This document shows positions 21,353-33,463 of a stretch of 64,000 bases of DNA, piece by piece. The DNA lies in the NCBI GenBank assembly GCA_017506865.1, contig JAFCMP010000412.1:248001-312000 (forward strand), given 5' to 3'. Origin of the DNA: Tribonema minus (lineage: Eukaryota > Sar > Xanthophyceae > Tribonematales > Tribonemataceae). A model generated the notes under the pieces. It did not search any database and had not been told where the DNA came from. It was given only the letters and a program-made list of their open reading frames with translations. The position numbers and the translations under genes are program-made. Each line of letters opens with the position of its first letter. Position 1 is the first letter of the stretch.

Positions 21353-23446
21353 ATGGCTGACGAGTGGAAGGGAGGAGATGCGGTAAGTTTTGCGCTTTTT
21401 GTTGCAGTTGCATAGTTGTGCTACATGATCTGACCACAGCAAACGCGAGGATTCGTGGCCTCGCAGCGCTGCTGCGTGCAGCCATCACGCTTTATTGCTC
21501 CGTGGATGAATAAGAACTCTGAATTAGCACTTTGCTTGTAATGGCATAGCAGGCTTTGCGGTTTGAACTGTGTAGCATGTGACATGTTGCACAAAACCCG
21601 AAAAGCATCAACTGATCATTACGAGCGAGGCGGCTCTGCTCTGCGGAATGGCACAAGCTGCTTCAGTATGCATTCGCAACTGATGCTCAGCCGGTCGGTC
21701 CACCGGTCGTGTGCTGCACCCACATTTATTGTGCCTCTGGGGGCAGGTGAAGTTGTTGGTGTAGCGCACGTCAAGTGTTGTGGGTGATATGCCCGACATG
21801 CTGGTTTTTGGATGAGCTGCGGCATTTGCGCAACAGCTGGCTGGGAACTTGCTGACGTCTCAAAAAGTTCTGGACGCTGCACCTGCGCAGCAGTGTGATC
21901 CAGTTAAATGGCCACTTGCCCTTCAGGCACGGTGGTCTGGACGGCACGTTCCACCTTCATGCCATCGCTGATGGATGTCAACAGCGGCCGTTCTTGGTGC
22001 TGAACGCCTGGTGCTGAGCACATGCTTATAGACTTTAACCCTTATATCAACCCCTGATACTTTGCACGTAGCAGTATCAGTTAATTCAGATTTCCCATAT
22101 GCGGCCACTGCACATGTTGTGTCACCAACATCTCCTTACAATGAGCCTCTCATTGTCGAGAGCAGCACAAGAGATGCTGTGCCTGAGAGCAGCACAAGAG
22201 ATGCTGTGCCTGTCAACCCTTACTTGAACGTTCTGACTCACGTCGCGGCGTGTGCACGTCAAATAGGCTCTGTCTGGGCAGGAGAGTTGGTGAGCACTGA
22301 TGCCTGCTCTGTGCGCGCACTGTCACACTCCGCTGTGACGTGCATGTGGCACACATGTACATGGTGCATGCTGATGGGCCAAGGTTGAAGTTAATGGTCA
22401 ATGTTGAAGTTGGGGTAGTGGACATCACGCCGTCCTGTTCAGAGGTAGCAGATAGCAACGGGCAACAGCAGCACAACATGAGGCCATAGAGTCCCGATCA
22501 GTGCAAGCAGTCGCGCATGTTGTTGTAGGGTCTGACAAAAGCTGTCATGATGGCAGCTGCGTGGGGCTGCCTCTGATTTTCACGTACCTGGCTCTATTGC
22601 TGTCCCACTTCATGCTTTACCCAATTGCTGATAGTTTCGATGCAGCCAGCACAGCAGAGACAACAAACAGCGCGGCACAATAACAACTGGCGTATGCCTG
22701 CCGTAGCATGACATGCTGCTAACATTGAAAGCGGCCCTCAATCTGCCAACGTTTGCATTGGACGTATGCACTTTTTCATCGTTTGAAGACCCATTACCGT
22801 AGCGCGGCGCCCATTGTTACTCACGCGATTGACGCCCTGCGGCTCTCACGCACACGCGTTCCAGGAGGAGCTGCGCGAACAAGACCGCTTCCTCCCGATC
22901 GCCAACATATCGCGCATCATGAAGAAGTCACTTCCGGACGCGGCCAAGATCGCCAAGGATGCAAAAGAGACGGTGCAGGAGTGCGTGAGCGAGTTCATCT
23001 GCTTCATCACGAGCGAGGCGTCCGACAAGTGCCAGCAGGAGAAGCGCAAGACGATCAACGGCGAGGACATCCTGTGGGCCATGTCCACGCTCGGCTTTGA
23101 CAAGTACGTCGAGCCGCTCAAGCTGTACCTCGCCAAGTACCGCGAGTCGGTCAAGGGCGAGAAGCCCGAGAAGAAGCCGCGGCGCGAGGAGGAGAGCGGC
23201 GGCGGGGGCTCCATGGCCGCCGCCGCAGGCGCGGCGGCCGCGGGCAACAGCGCGGCGTACGCGGCTGCATACGCCGCCGCCGCCGCTGCCGCCGCCGCCG
23301 CCGCGTCGTCGCAGCCCGCGGGGGGGAGGCCGGGGGAGGGGAACGCGGCGATGGAGATGGCGGCGCTGCAGGCTGCGCAGGCGGCGGCGGCGGCGGTGGC
23401 GCAGCAACAACACGCGCAGCCAGGGGCGCCGCCTGGGCCAGCCTGA
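21353..23446 (+). CDS. NF-YB: Nuclear transcription factor Y subunit B (HAP3), histone-fold
   Basis: NF-YB pairs with NF-YC through a histone fold and, with NF-YA, binds CCAAT boxes. Exon 1 (21353-21382) encodes [10 protein letters not shown] and stops at GTAAGT. Exon 2 (22865-23446) continues in phase with the conserved core [21 protein letters not shown], then the segment containing [19 protein letters not shown], then [19 protein letters not shown] and [15 protein letters not shown]. This core spans about residues 14-105 and is nearly canonical. The C-terminus is a poly-Ala/Gln/Pro tail of about 95 residues, replacing the variable activation region of other family members. The total is about 204 residues. 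The single 1.5-kb intron holds a 27-bp tandem duplication at 22158-22211 and AACTTCAA-type motifs near 22384-22412 but no detected exon. Confidence 0.93.
22158..22211. repeat. Tandem duplication, 27-bp unit, in the NF-YB intron
   Basis: Two head-to-tail copies of GAGAGCAGCACAAGAGATGC plus TGTGCCT, identical by eye. Confidence 0.9.
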
Positions 23447-24557
23447 TGTTGCGCCGTGACCGCCCCCCCCCCCCCCCATGTTGTTTTTCTTGTTTGTCTC
23501 ATTGGGGGGGGGGGGGGGGGGCTTCCGGAGGGCCGCTTTTTGTACATGGTGCATTGCACAAAGTGGTGTTGGCTGTACGCTCTGTGTACAGGGCTGGCGT
23601 ACATGAAGAGTATAGATTTTGGCGTTGACGCTTTGCTGCAGGCGTGCGCGTGTCGCTGTGTTGCCCGCTTTTCCTGCGCTTCGTCAGGCGCGCCGCTGCG
23701 CGTGTTGCTTTGCAATGCACCTGCTGCGAATATGCTGCGTCAAGGGCGACCAAGCACATGTGGCTATTGATAATGACATATGTGTGCTGGTGCAAATATA
23801 GTTCTGACTCGTCGTCACCCACTGGCTGCGCAAATATGGCGGCATGCAGCATACTATAGTACACACACGTCCTGGCTTAGAAGGTCATCAATTATCTTCA
23901 ATCTGCACAGTGGCTCTATGTGATTCTAGCGCTTGTGGTCAGTGGAGCCACAAGTGTGAGACCACGTGTTGATGGTTGGTGCAGATGACTCAGAGGTCAT
24001 GGCAGCGGGCTGCTGCCGTCAAGACCAGGTGGAGCCCTGCAGTCGTGCCTTGTCAGCACCCGCGCGCTGCGCACATATGGTGGCATACTCTGATGCAGCA
24101 TTTGAAAAAGTACATGCAATAATGCTAGCCAGGTCGTCACTCTGTCCCAATCAGTCAGGTGTACGTATGTGTATTGATTGTAATGCAATCAGTAGGAAGT
24201 CATGGCAGCAGCCTGCTGCCGCCGTGACCATCTCAAGCATGACATTGCCACCCACATGTGCCAGCTGCAGGTCAGTATGCGCAAGCTCATGGCGACTCAT
24301 CGCCTGCTACATACACACAATGGTTCACCGTGCATTAAAAGCATGCCTTGAATTGGTACATACACATGGAACAACTTGCCATTCAATCTCATTGTTGAAT
24401 TACGCAATTTATTGCATCAGTTGTCTGCCCATGGCTACTGCAAATTGCATGCATTACTGCACATGGCAACCAAGTCACGCAAACCCAATCAGAAAAGCAT
24501 TTGATGAACTGAAGTTGCAGAGGTTTTTTGAATGTTGTGCTGGATGCCAGCCAGGTG
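23447..24557. other. Convergent spacer between NF-YB and the methyltransferase gene
   Basis: The two flanking genes end toward each other, so this holds both 3' regions. A poly-C run lies just after the NF-YB stop (about 23462-23477) and a poly-G run at about 23504-23521. They are complementary and could fold or confuse sequencing. A segment with TCATGGCAGC and GGCTGCTGCCG near 23997 recurs in altered form near 24199. No gene is supported. Confidence 0.45.
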
Positions 24558-25520
24558 TCATTCCAATGCGAAATAAAATACGGGAAATATCTCTTCAGGA
24601 AAAATAGAGGCCTCTCGTCGCTGCAGCACGACATCCATGTCTGCGTGCTTGAAGAGGCTCCGGAAGTACGCAACGCTGCGCGCGACGCTGCTGTCGTCGC
24701 TGTCTAGAACGAATGCGCTGGAGGCACCCGCATTACCGCCGCTATCTTCGCAGCTGTTGTCTGTGCCATCGGGCGCGTCCGCGCTGCCGTCGCAGCTGCA
24801 GCAGTTGTCCTTCAGCACGAGTACACCGTGCGGCCGCAGCGCCTGTCTACACCGCCGCAGAAACTTCACAAAGTCTACGTCCGTCAGGTGCCCGACCACC
24901 CACTGCACCCAGATCACGTCGTACGTGTCCGCGGGCGGGCAGAAGTCCTGCAAGCCCATGCAAATGTACTCCACGCAGTCGCGCAGGGGTCCCAGAAACC
25001 TGGGAGCGGCCTCCAACAACTTGGGGCTCTGCTCTACCATGTCTACTGCGTCAAAGTGTTGCAATAGAAAGTCGCGAGTGATACGGCCTATGCCCGCGCC
25101 GCAGTCAGCCGCTCGCTCGCAACCTAGCCCCGGCCGCAAACTCTTCAGCTCTGCCAGGAACTTGGTGCTTCCTGCTATGTCAATGGGGCTGAGCTCCCCG
25201 TAGCCTCCGAGCACGCCTTCGATGGTGCTCGGAGATGCCTCCCAGTAGTCATAGGCTTTCTCGTAGAATGAGACGCCGACACCAGGATTCTGCTGTCGCG
25301 GCAGTGGTGGCTCTGCAATCCCTGCTGCTGCTGCTGCTGCTGCTGCTTCTGCTTCTGCAGCGGCATCATGTTGCTCCAGCCCCAGCTGCTCCAGCCACAT
25401 TTGCTTGACGCTGCTGTACTTGGCTCCACCCGTGGCGTAGCCTCGCACGGGGAAGCCAGACAGCTTCAGATCCCTGTCTACTTTGTCAGCCAGGTCGCAC
25501 ACCTGCTGCTTGCGAGCCAT
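24558..25520 (-). CDS. NTMT1: Alpha-N-terminal protein methyltransferase, NTMT1/METTL11 family
   Basis: These SAM-dependent enzymes methylate the alpha-amino group of proteins beginning X-Pro-Lys/Arg after Met removal, including ribosomal proteins. This is an intact single-exon frame of 320 residues. Seen in order: YWEASPSTIEGVLGGYGE and DIAGSTKFL (substrate-side N-terminal segment); DCGAGIGRITRDFLL (SAM-binding motif I); VDMVEQSPKLLEAA (motif post I); YDVIWVQWVVGHLTDVDF, almost family-identical; RCRQALRPHGVLVLKDN; and the C-terminal IFPEEIFPVFYFALE. It is about 100 residues longer than the human enzyme because of an N-terminal extension with an Ala run and a Ser/Gly/Asp insert after the KDN motif. 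The gene starts back to back with the J-domain gene, 633 bp away. Confidence 0.93.
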   Translation of the reverse strand: MARKQQVCDLADKVDRDLKLSGFPVRGYATGGAKYSSVKQMWLEQLGLEQHDAAAEAEAAAAAAAAGIAEPPLPRQQNPGVGVSFYEKAYDYWEASPSTIEGVLGGYGELSPIDIAGSTKFLAELKSLRPGLGCERAADCGAGIGRITRDFLLQHFDAVDMVEQSPKLLEAAPRFLGPLRDCVEYICMGLQDFCPPADTYDVIWVQWVVGHLTDVDFVKFLRRCRQALRPHGVLVLKDNCCSCDGSADAPDGTDNSCEDSGGNAGASSAFVLDSDDSSVARSVAYFRSLFKHADMDVVLQRREASIFPEEIFPVFYFALE

Positions 25521-26153
25521 TGCTGCTAGTTCGGGATCCCCAGACGATGCTGCAAGTGAGCGTGAACCGGCTGACGCGAGAGCCGGCGCGTGTTGATTTC
25601 TGCAGGGAAAGCAGTGACTTCAGCAGCTGACTTGGAAGTGTCGTACTGCGGCCCGGCTCGCGAGCTTCGTTCACTTTCAGGATACTTGCGCACTGCCGCC
25701 TGGCACGCGACGAGAGTGGGCAATAGACCAACCACGGCTGGCAGCGGCCTCCAAGATTACGAGGAAACGAGCGCACTCATCTGGCGGGAGGTGCGTGATC
25801 AGAGGCGATAGCAAGCTCCACTGGCCTGAGTCTGGATCGGGCCTTGTGTCACATTTTGGCTGTCTGTGAAAGCTGCGCGTGTTACTGCACCGCAGCAAAG
25901 CAAGTGTTTGACTGCACCTGGCTTGCCCATTCTCAAGGCATGAGTGATTACTGAGGCAAGAAGCCTCTTCACTGGGCTCCCTGCTCGGCAGGGCAGAGGA
26001 CTGGTGCTCCTCGTCCACGACCGTCTTCAACTTCCCTCCACGGTGCGCGCCGCAGGCGCTGATCAGGCTGGTTCACAGTAACCTTGATTATCATGCCTTT
26101 GACTATCTGACAAAACCTGCTGCTGACCGCTTTGCTGCGGCAGGGAGGTCGCC
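25521..26153. promoter_or_regulatory. Divergent upstream region of NTMT1 and the J-domain gene
   Basis: The spacer separates two start codons on opposite strands. A plus-strand frame ends at 25811 after SALIWRE and a GTGCGT donor-like site. A GGCAG acceptor lies at about 26138-26142, just before the J-domain ATG. A spliced, non-coding 5' leader for the J-domain gene is therefore possible, because the phases do not allow a coding join. AACTTCAA-type sequence occurs at about 26028. Confidence 0.4.
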
Positions 26154-29100
26154 ATGACCCTTGACAGGGCGGCGACAGTCCTGGGCCTCCCTCCCGACGC
26201 AGACCTGGACTCCCTCAAGGTACTGTGCGCAGAGTGCTTGCCTGTTTGAAGGAGAAATTGCTACTGTTGAATCTGCGATGTCCTGCCCTTAAATGTCTCG
26301 CTTGCAGCCGACTCTGCCTCTGACTGTCTGTGACTTCCTCCGGCGCGCCGGCAGGCGCCTGTTACACTCCTGCCGAAGAGTAGCCACCAGATCCACTTAC
26401 ATGCTGCCCATGCTGATAAAATGAGCAAAAATGCGCTCACGCTCAAGCCTTCCACCCACATTTGTACGAGAAATCGCTCATGTTTTGTGACGCCGGTGTC
26501 GCCTGCTGCTCCGCCAGGCTGCCTACCGTCAGCTGGCCATGCAGTGGCACCCCGACCACTCCCCGGAGCAGGCGGCGCGCTTCCAGGAGGTCTCCGTCGC
26601 CTACACGCGCATGGTCAACGGCGCGCAGCACGAGGGCGGCGGCCCGCACCAGGGCGACCTGGACGAAATGCGTGAATTCATGGGCATGTTCATGGGCATG
26701 TTTGCAGATCTACAGCTCCAGGGCCCGCCCGCCGGCACCTCGGTGTCCTACTCCATGCACGACGCCAGCGGCGGCGCGGCCCCCGGCGGCGGCGGCGGCG
26801 GCAGTGGCGGCGGCACAATGCCCGCCGGCATGTTCATGGAGGGGCTGCCGGCGGAGATTGCGCAGCTGCCGCTGCCGTCCAACGCGAGCATGGCGCTGCA
26901 CCTCATGTTCGGCAACGGGCACCTGCAGGAGCAGGCGTGGCTGAGCGGCGAGGAGGACGACGTCAGCAGCGAGGAGGAGGAGGACGACGACGACGACGAT
27001 GAGGTGAGCGATGCTGCATGTGCTGTCTGTCGTGCACGCGGCGGCGATGCACGCCGTTGCTTGTCCGTGTGTGTGAGAGTGCCGTTTCTCTAGGCTGGTT
27101 GCGCTGCATAGTGTCAGCGCGCATGCTATGACAACGTGTTCTCATGACCTATTCTGCTTTAAGTGCGGCATTAGCTGGCACAGCAGCTGGATCACCGCGG
27201 CTGCGGCTGCTCAAGCGGCCGGTCTGAGCAGTCCCCAGTTTGCAGCGACGCCTCAGATGCCCTTATGCGTAAGTCATGCGGTAACCCCGAGAGCAGCGCG
27301 TAACGCGCCCGCCCCCCCCCCCCCCTTGTCGGTCCCCACCGTAAAGGATGGCGACGATGACGACGAAGACGATGACGACGGCGAACTCGAGGAGTTCGAA
27401 GAGAATGGCGCATCCGAGCACGGACACCACCATCACCACCACGAGAACTGCGGCGGCACCTGCGCTGCCGCCGCCGCCGTGCCGCCGCCGCCGACCCAGC
27501 ACATGTGCTGCGCCAAACACGCCGGCGCGCCCGCCAAGCGGTCCGCGCGCCCGTACGCGGTGTTCGACCACGCAGCCGCGGCGGTGGCGGAGGCGCAGGC
27601 GGCGGCGGCAGCGGCGCAGCAGGCGTACGAGGGCGTCGCGCAGCAGGCGTACAACGCGGGCAACGGCGGCGGCGGCGCGCCGCGCAACTATGCCGCGGAG
27701 GCGCGCGCGGCGGAGGCGGCGGTGGCGGCGGCGGCGCGAGAGGAGGCGGCAGCGCTGGAGGCGCTGCGGCGCGCGCACAAGGCCAAGCGGCGCGCCGACA
27801 GGGCGCAGCGGCGGCACGAGCGGCAGATGGCGGCGGCGGCGCGCACGGCGGCGGAGGAGAGCGCGCGGCTCAAGGCCGAGCAGGAGGTGGGCGCGGCGGC
27901 TGTCGGGCCATGTTTGTGTGCTAAGTGTGCTGAGACTGTTATGCAGCACGGCTGCTTCGCTTGATATGTGCATAGTCCCTCTTTGAGCATGCAGTGCTGG
28001 TGTTGAGGCAGATTTCTCGAAAAAGTACAGTCAGGCGTTAACATCTGTGGCAGAGTCATCTCATGCCGCCTGTGGTCATGCAGCAACTGCCCACTGCAGC
28101 AACAGCTAGCGTGCCAGGGGCCGTCGCCTTCCTCTCTCAAAGCGCACAGCAAGTAGCGGAGAACGGCGGTGCTGCCCACACATCTCCGTCACAGAGCGCT
28201 GAGCAACGCGGCCGCGCTGCTCGCTGCTGCCGCCGCCGCGCCGCCGCCTCTGCGCAGGAGCGTGCGGAGGTCGAGGGCGCGGCGCGCCGCCGCAAGGAGG
28301 AGCAGCGCCGCAAGCGCGAGGCCGCGCGCGCGCAGCGCCAGCAGCTCTTTGCCGCGTGCCGCGAAGGCGCCTTGGAGGAGGCGCGAGCGCTGCTGCAGGG
28401 GGGCGCAGAGGGGGCCACGGTCGCGGAGCGCGAGCACGAGGGCGGCAAGTCGGGGCCGTCGCTGCTGCACGCGTGCGTCACCACGGAGGCGCTGCGGAAG
28501 GAGGGGGGGGACGCCGCTGCGGCGGCGGCGGCGGCGGGGCGGCTCGAAATAGCCAAGCTGCTGCTGGCGTGGGAGGCGTCGGCCGCGGCGGTGGACGTCG
28601 CGTGCGTGGACGAAGACGGCCTCACGGTGAGCCGCTCACCTTATGCCTAATCCTAACCCTAGGCGTTTCGTGCTGATGGTGGTGGATCTGGCTTGCGCAG
28701 CGGCCGGTGATTGAGCTTGCATTGAGGGGTACTGCCATCGCAGCATAGGCCAGTGCGAAGCAATCAGCACAGCTTGACTCGCCTGTAGAGACGATGCTAC
28801 GCGGCCTCATGCAGTGGTGCTGCGCCATGTAGATCAACTGCATGTGGCGGTGGCGCCGCGTGCAGCTCTCGTCTGTTCAAGGCATTAACACGATGCCAGA
28901 CCTTGCACAGCGTAGGCGCCAGCTCGCCGCACTTGTCTCTGAAAAGCACCATCGCAAAATGCAGTCGCTATGAGCGGGGTCTCTACTCTAGATCAGAGGC
29001 TGTAGGTTCGCCCCCGCTCCCCCCCCCCCTCCAAAATACTGATCAGTATAGACGCGCGCCAACGTTTTTGCCCATTCCTTGTGCGCTCACGCCCACGCTT

Positions 29101-32100
29101 GCTGCCCGCAGGTCCTCCACCGCGCAGCAGAAGCGTGCGACGTGCCGCTGCTGCGCGCCCTCCTGGCCGACCGCGGCGAGTCCCAGCGCCCCGCGGTGAC
29201 CCCCCAGATCCTTCTCAACGAGCGCTGCCTCGCGAGGGGGTGGACCCCCCTGCACTACGCGGCCTCCAGGGGGAGCACGGAGGGGGTGACGGTGTTGTTA
29301 GGAAAGGGGGCGCCTGTGGGCGCGCACGCCGCCCCCCCGAAGGCGCCTTCGGACAAGGGGGCGACCCCTCTCGACCTGGTCAAGCAGCTGGTGCAGCGGC
29401 AGGGGGGGGGGCGGCGCAAGGGGGGCGGGAGCCTGACGGAGGTGGAGCGCGTGCTGCGGTCGGCGCTGAAGGAGGCGGAGCGCGCGCGGGAGGAGAGGGA
29501 GCAGCGCGAGCGCTGCGCGCGTGAGGCCGCGCAGGTGAGCGCGCTGGGGACACTTCAACTTCAACCTGTAGCGACTCAAACTTGTGGTGCTTTGAAAGTC
29601 AATTCTGTCCAACATTTTGTGGAGTTGCGCGATGCGGCATGGACATTGCTGTGTACCTGGAGGGCTTGTGTGTGTTGTGTGAGTGGAGCAGTGCAGGCAA
29701 CAGCAGTCCCGTAGCTCTGTTGCTGCCGTCGTATGGGATAGTGCTCAAGTCATTCGTGGAGTCAGAGAATGCTTCAGCTATGATGTAAGCATTGTGCTAG
29801 CAACAGTCATGAAGCAGGTAGAAGTAGTTGAAGCATTCAGGCCAGGCCAGCGTGGCAGCCATGCTTGGTGGTTCATGAATCACGAGTTTTGTTACCATGC
29901 TCATTCGTAATTACCAGATGGGAGATAAATGTGAACGCTGCTACAGTCACCAAGGTCTACATTTGCACATCATTGGTAGGGTCCAGAGAGCACAAATATT
30001 GCGGTACAGGTACAGCCTCTCAGGTTATTGTTGCATGTCATCGACATTACAGTAACTGCAAGGAGCCATGTGCTTCATGCCCAATGCATCAAATGGCAGT
30101 GTGCTCTTGACAACAAGCTACTGGGCCGGCGCCACCAAGCTCCAAATGTGTCACAATCACAGCAAAGTAACCTGCTGCGCTGCACCTGACAGGTGTGGTA
30201 CAGTAGATGGCCAGCGTGGAGAATGTTCACAAGAAGCTTGCACTTCTTCACTCTTTTAAGCATGTTTGAGGTGAATGCACTGAACGAAGAGTGCGATGCT
30301 GTCACCTCTGCTCTGCACTCGTATGCAGGTATGCCTTTTTATCCCAGTCAACAGACACTACACCCCTTCAGTCCTGCCGTGCTCAATCGCGCATGTAGCT
30401 ATCGATAGCTGACTACTTGCATCTGCCTATGTACCCACAGGCGCAGGAGGATAGGCGGCTGCGCGACCGGCAGCGCCTCGAGCGCGCGCTGCTGGCCAAG
30501 AAGCAGGCGCAGCTGCGAGAGCGTGAAGAGCGCGAAGCAGAGCTCGAAGCCAAGGAGGAGGCGCTGCGGCAGCAGGCCAGCAAAACAAAGCTGAGCGCTG
30601 CCGCCGCCGCCGCCGAACACGCCTCCGCCGAGACCCCTGGCAAGAAGAAGAAACGCGCCAAGGGGAAGAAGGGGGGCGACGGGAGTACTCCCGACAAGCC
30701 CGCGCCTGCCGCAGCGGCGCCGGCGCCGGCGCCGGCGCCGCTGCTCGCGCAGCCCAGCAGGGCGGCGGCGGCGGCGGCGGCGCAGCGCGAGGAGGAGGCG
30801 GCGGCGGCGGCGACGGCGGCGCTGTCGCTGTCGCGCGACGATCTGTACGCGCAGCTGCTCACCATGGGGTTCGACGAGGCCAGCATCGATAGAGCCGTGC
30901 TGCACGCGGGCAGGGACGTCAACAGCGTGCTGTCGTGGCTGTGCGAGCACCCGGACGGGGCGGGCGACGGCGGCGGTGGCGCGGCGGCGGCGGCAGCGGC
31001 GGCGGCAGCGCCGAGCGCCGCGGAGAAGGCGGAGGCGGCGCGCAAACACAAGGAGGAGCTGCGGCGCATCAACAGGTGGGCTGAGCGCTGCTGCCTGCGT
31101 GCTGCGGGCGCTCTCATTGCGCCTTGCGTTCTGTGCTCGATCTCGTCGCGGCTTGCGTTTGCTGCCGTGTGCGGCGGCGGCGCCTGCGCATCATGGTGGC
31201 GTGCTGCGTGTATCGTGGCGGGAGGCAGGGGTGGTGTGGCAAAACATGGCTTGTGTAATGCAGGTGATGACGCAGTCGCTGACGCGACGTGGTGCTTGCA
31301 CATACGCTGCACCCGAGCCGGCTGCTCACACATTGGCGCAGGCGCGGCAGAGCGTAAACCGGGTGACACCTACCCCAATATGGGCTCCATGTCAGGCTGA
31401 TGATCGCAACCCATGCTCTGACTGGTGGCTCTCCTTATGGAGTACAAGTACTGCTTCTGAAGTAGCACTCGATGCATCCGACAGAATGGAATGGTTGCTG
31501 CTCGAAGCATGTGCTTCCCAGGTGCGCATGCTGCTGCGCGTGCGCAACGCCAGCTGACCCGCGCGCCGCCTCATCGCTGGCGTGACCGCCGCTGCCGCGC
31601 AGGCAGTGGAACCAGGCGTTCATCGCGCGCCGCGCAGAGGAAGAAAAGGCGCAGCGCGCGGCCAAGGAGGCGCAGGAGCGCAAGATGGAGGAGCAGCTGC
31701 GGCGCAAGCGCGAGAGGGAGGCGGAGGCAGAGCGCCTCAAGGCGGAAAAGGCAGAAAAGGCGACAGCGCTCGAAGAACAGCGCAAGGCCGCGCCCCCTCC
31801 CCCGCACCCCGCACCCCCCGCTGTCGCGCCGCCGCTCGCCGCCATTCCGCGCCTGCCGCCGCCGCCGCCTTTTCAGCCGATGTTCGTCCCCTCTCCCGGC
31901 GGCAAGAGCGACAGCGACAAGTGGGACGGCGGCAGCGGCGGCAGCGGCGGCGGGCTGCACCAGAGCCACAACGGCGGCGCGCACCAGCACAGGCAGCCGC
32001 TCCAGCAGCAGCAGCAGCAGCCGCCGCCGCCGCACTATCCCGTCCCCCCCCCGCCGCCGCCGCCGCCGCCCCCACCGGAGCTGCTCATGAGCAATAAGCC

Positions 32101-33463
32101 GGGCGCGCCCATTAGGATCCCTATTTTTGCAATGCCGCCGCCTAGGGGGCCCCCTGTCGCCCCCCCCCCCCCGGGGTACCCGCACCCCCACCTCATTGCT
32201 CACGCGCCGCGCGGATTCCAGGGCCCGATCCAGTTCCAGCACCGGCGCACGCCGCCGCCGCCGCCGTTCCCGGTGCACATCCAGTTTGCGCCGGGGTTCG
32301 TGCCGCCGCCGCTGCCGCCGCGCCTCGCGCCGCGCGGCTGGGCTGTTGCGCACTCAATGCCGCCCGGCGAGTGGATAGAGCTGCCGGTGCCGCCGCCGCC
32401 GGAGTTCAGGGCCGTGGCGTTTGCGCACCCTGGAGAGCCGCTGCCGCCGGGCATGGCGGCGCCGGGCGTGCCGCCGCCGCGCAGCGTGGCGCATGCACCG
32501 CCGCCGCCGCCGCCGCAGTTCGTGCTCAAGCGCGCGGACTCGCAGCAGCAGCAGCAGCGGCAGCAGCAGCAGCAGCAGGCGGCGGCGCAGCAGGAGCACG
32601 AGCAGCAGCAGCAGCACCTGCAGCAGCAGGCGGCGCTGCGGGAGTCGCTCAACGGCGAGCTGTCGGCGGACGCGCGCGAGTTTGTGCCGTACTTCCGCCC
32701 CGCCGCCGCGCGCGCGCCCATCGCGTCCGCGCAGCAGCAGCAGCAGCAGCATCGCTCCGTCGCCAGCGACAGCCCGACCGGCGGCGCAGCGGGCGCCAGC
32801 GACCCTCCGTCGCTCGCGTCACCGCTGACAGGCATCGTCTCGCCGTCATCCAATGCCGGCAAGCCCGCCGCCGCCGCTCCCGCAGCTGCGACGGTGCTCG
32901 ATGGCTGGTCCTCCACGTCCACAGCCGGGCGCGCCACGCCCGACATCGGCGGCGGCGGCGGCGGCGGCGCCGCGGCGAGTGCCAGCCTCTGGGGCGCCGC
33001 CGCCGGCTCCGCAGCGCCCGGTGGCCTGGCCATCTGGAGCATGGACGCGCAGCCCGCCGCTGCCGCCGCGCTTAGCGGCGACGCCTCCGCGGCAGCGCTC
33101 AGCCTCGACCTGAGCTCGCTGAGTCTTGAGGGGCTGTCGTCCGCGCTGGCGGCGTCGGCGGAGTCGCTCGGCGCAGCAGACGCCGCGGCGGTGGCGAGCG
33201 CTGATGTGGCGGCGGCGGCGGCGGCGGCAGCACAGGCCGGCGGCAATTGGGTCGGCGGCGGCGGCAGCGGCGGCAGCAGCGTCAGCGGGGCGGCTCACGC
33301 CCCAGCGCTGCCGTTTTCGTCCGTTGCTGGTGCGTTTGGCGGCTGGACATCGGCTAGCTCGCCCCCTTCGGGGCTGGCGGGACTGGGGCTTGCGAGTATC
33401 GGGCTGGGCAGTTTGACTGGGGAAGAGGACGCCACCAGTTTGACCAGCAGTAGCGCGCGATAG
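26154..33463 (+). CDS. Multidomain J-domain / ankyrin / UBA / PAM2-like protein
   Basis: Exons 26154-26219, 26518-27003, about 27347-27886, 28258-28626, 29112-29534, 30441-31075 and 31603-33463 join in phase to about 1459 residues. The J-domain spans exons 1-2: MTLDRAATVLGLPPDADLDS, then AAYRQLAMQWHPDHS with the HPD motif needed to stimulate Hsp70 ATPase. An acidic stretch and a His/Cys-rich stretch (HGHHHHHH, CCAKHAG) follow. Exons 4-5 carry about four ankyrin repeats (GWTPLHYAASRGSTEGVTVL). Exons 5-7 form a charged coiled coil that runs across two introns. Exon 6 has a UBA domain (LYAQLLTMGFDEASIDRAVL to SWLCEHP). Exon 7 is Pro/Gln-rich and contains LSADAREFVPYFRP, which fits the PAM2 motif bound by the MLLE domain of poly(A)-binding protein. 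Inference: a chaperone co-factor that bridges ubiquitin and mRNA-bound complexes. The start of exon 3 is uncertain (the acceptor AAAG is atypical). One gene rather than two is supported by phase and by continuity of the coiled coil. Confidence 0.75.
28644..28666 (+). repeat. Telomere-type repeat just after a donor site
   Basis: CCTAATCCTAACCCTAGG lies about 20 nt downstream of the exon 4 donor of the J-domain gene. Confidence 0.6.

Noticed and set aside
27128-27346. Extension of J-domain gene exon 3 upstream to include CFKCGISWHSSW
   Set aside because: The frame is open, but a perfect GTAAGT at 27267 and the poly-C tract before 27347 argue that most of it is intron. A short extra exon at 27239-27266 cannot be excluded.
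28960-29030. tRNA-like sequence (GAGCGGGG ... GGTTCGCCCCCGCTCC)
   Set aside because: The outer ends pair and a T-arm-like stretch is present, but only about 35 nt lie between the arms and no D-arm or normal anticodon stem fits. At most it is a half-tRNA relic or chance.
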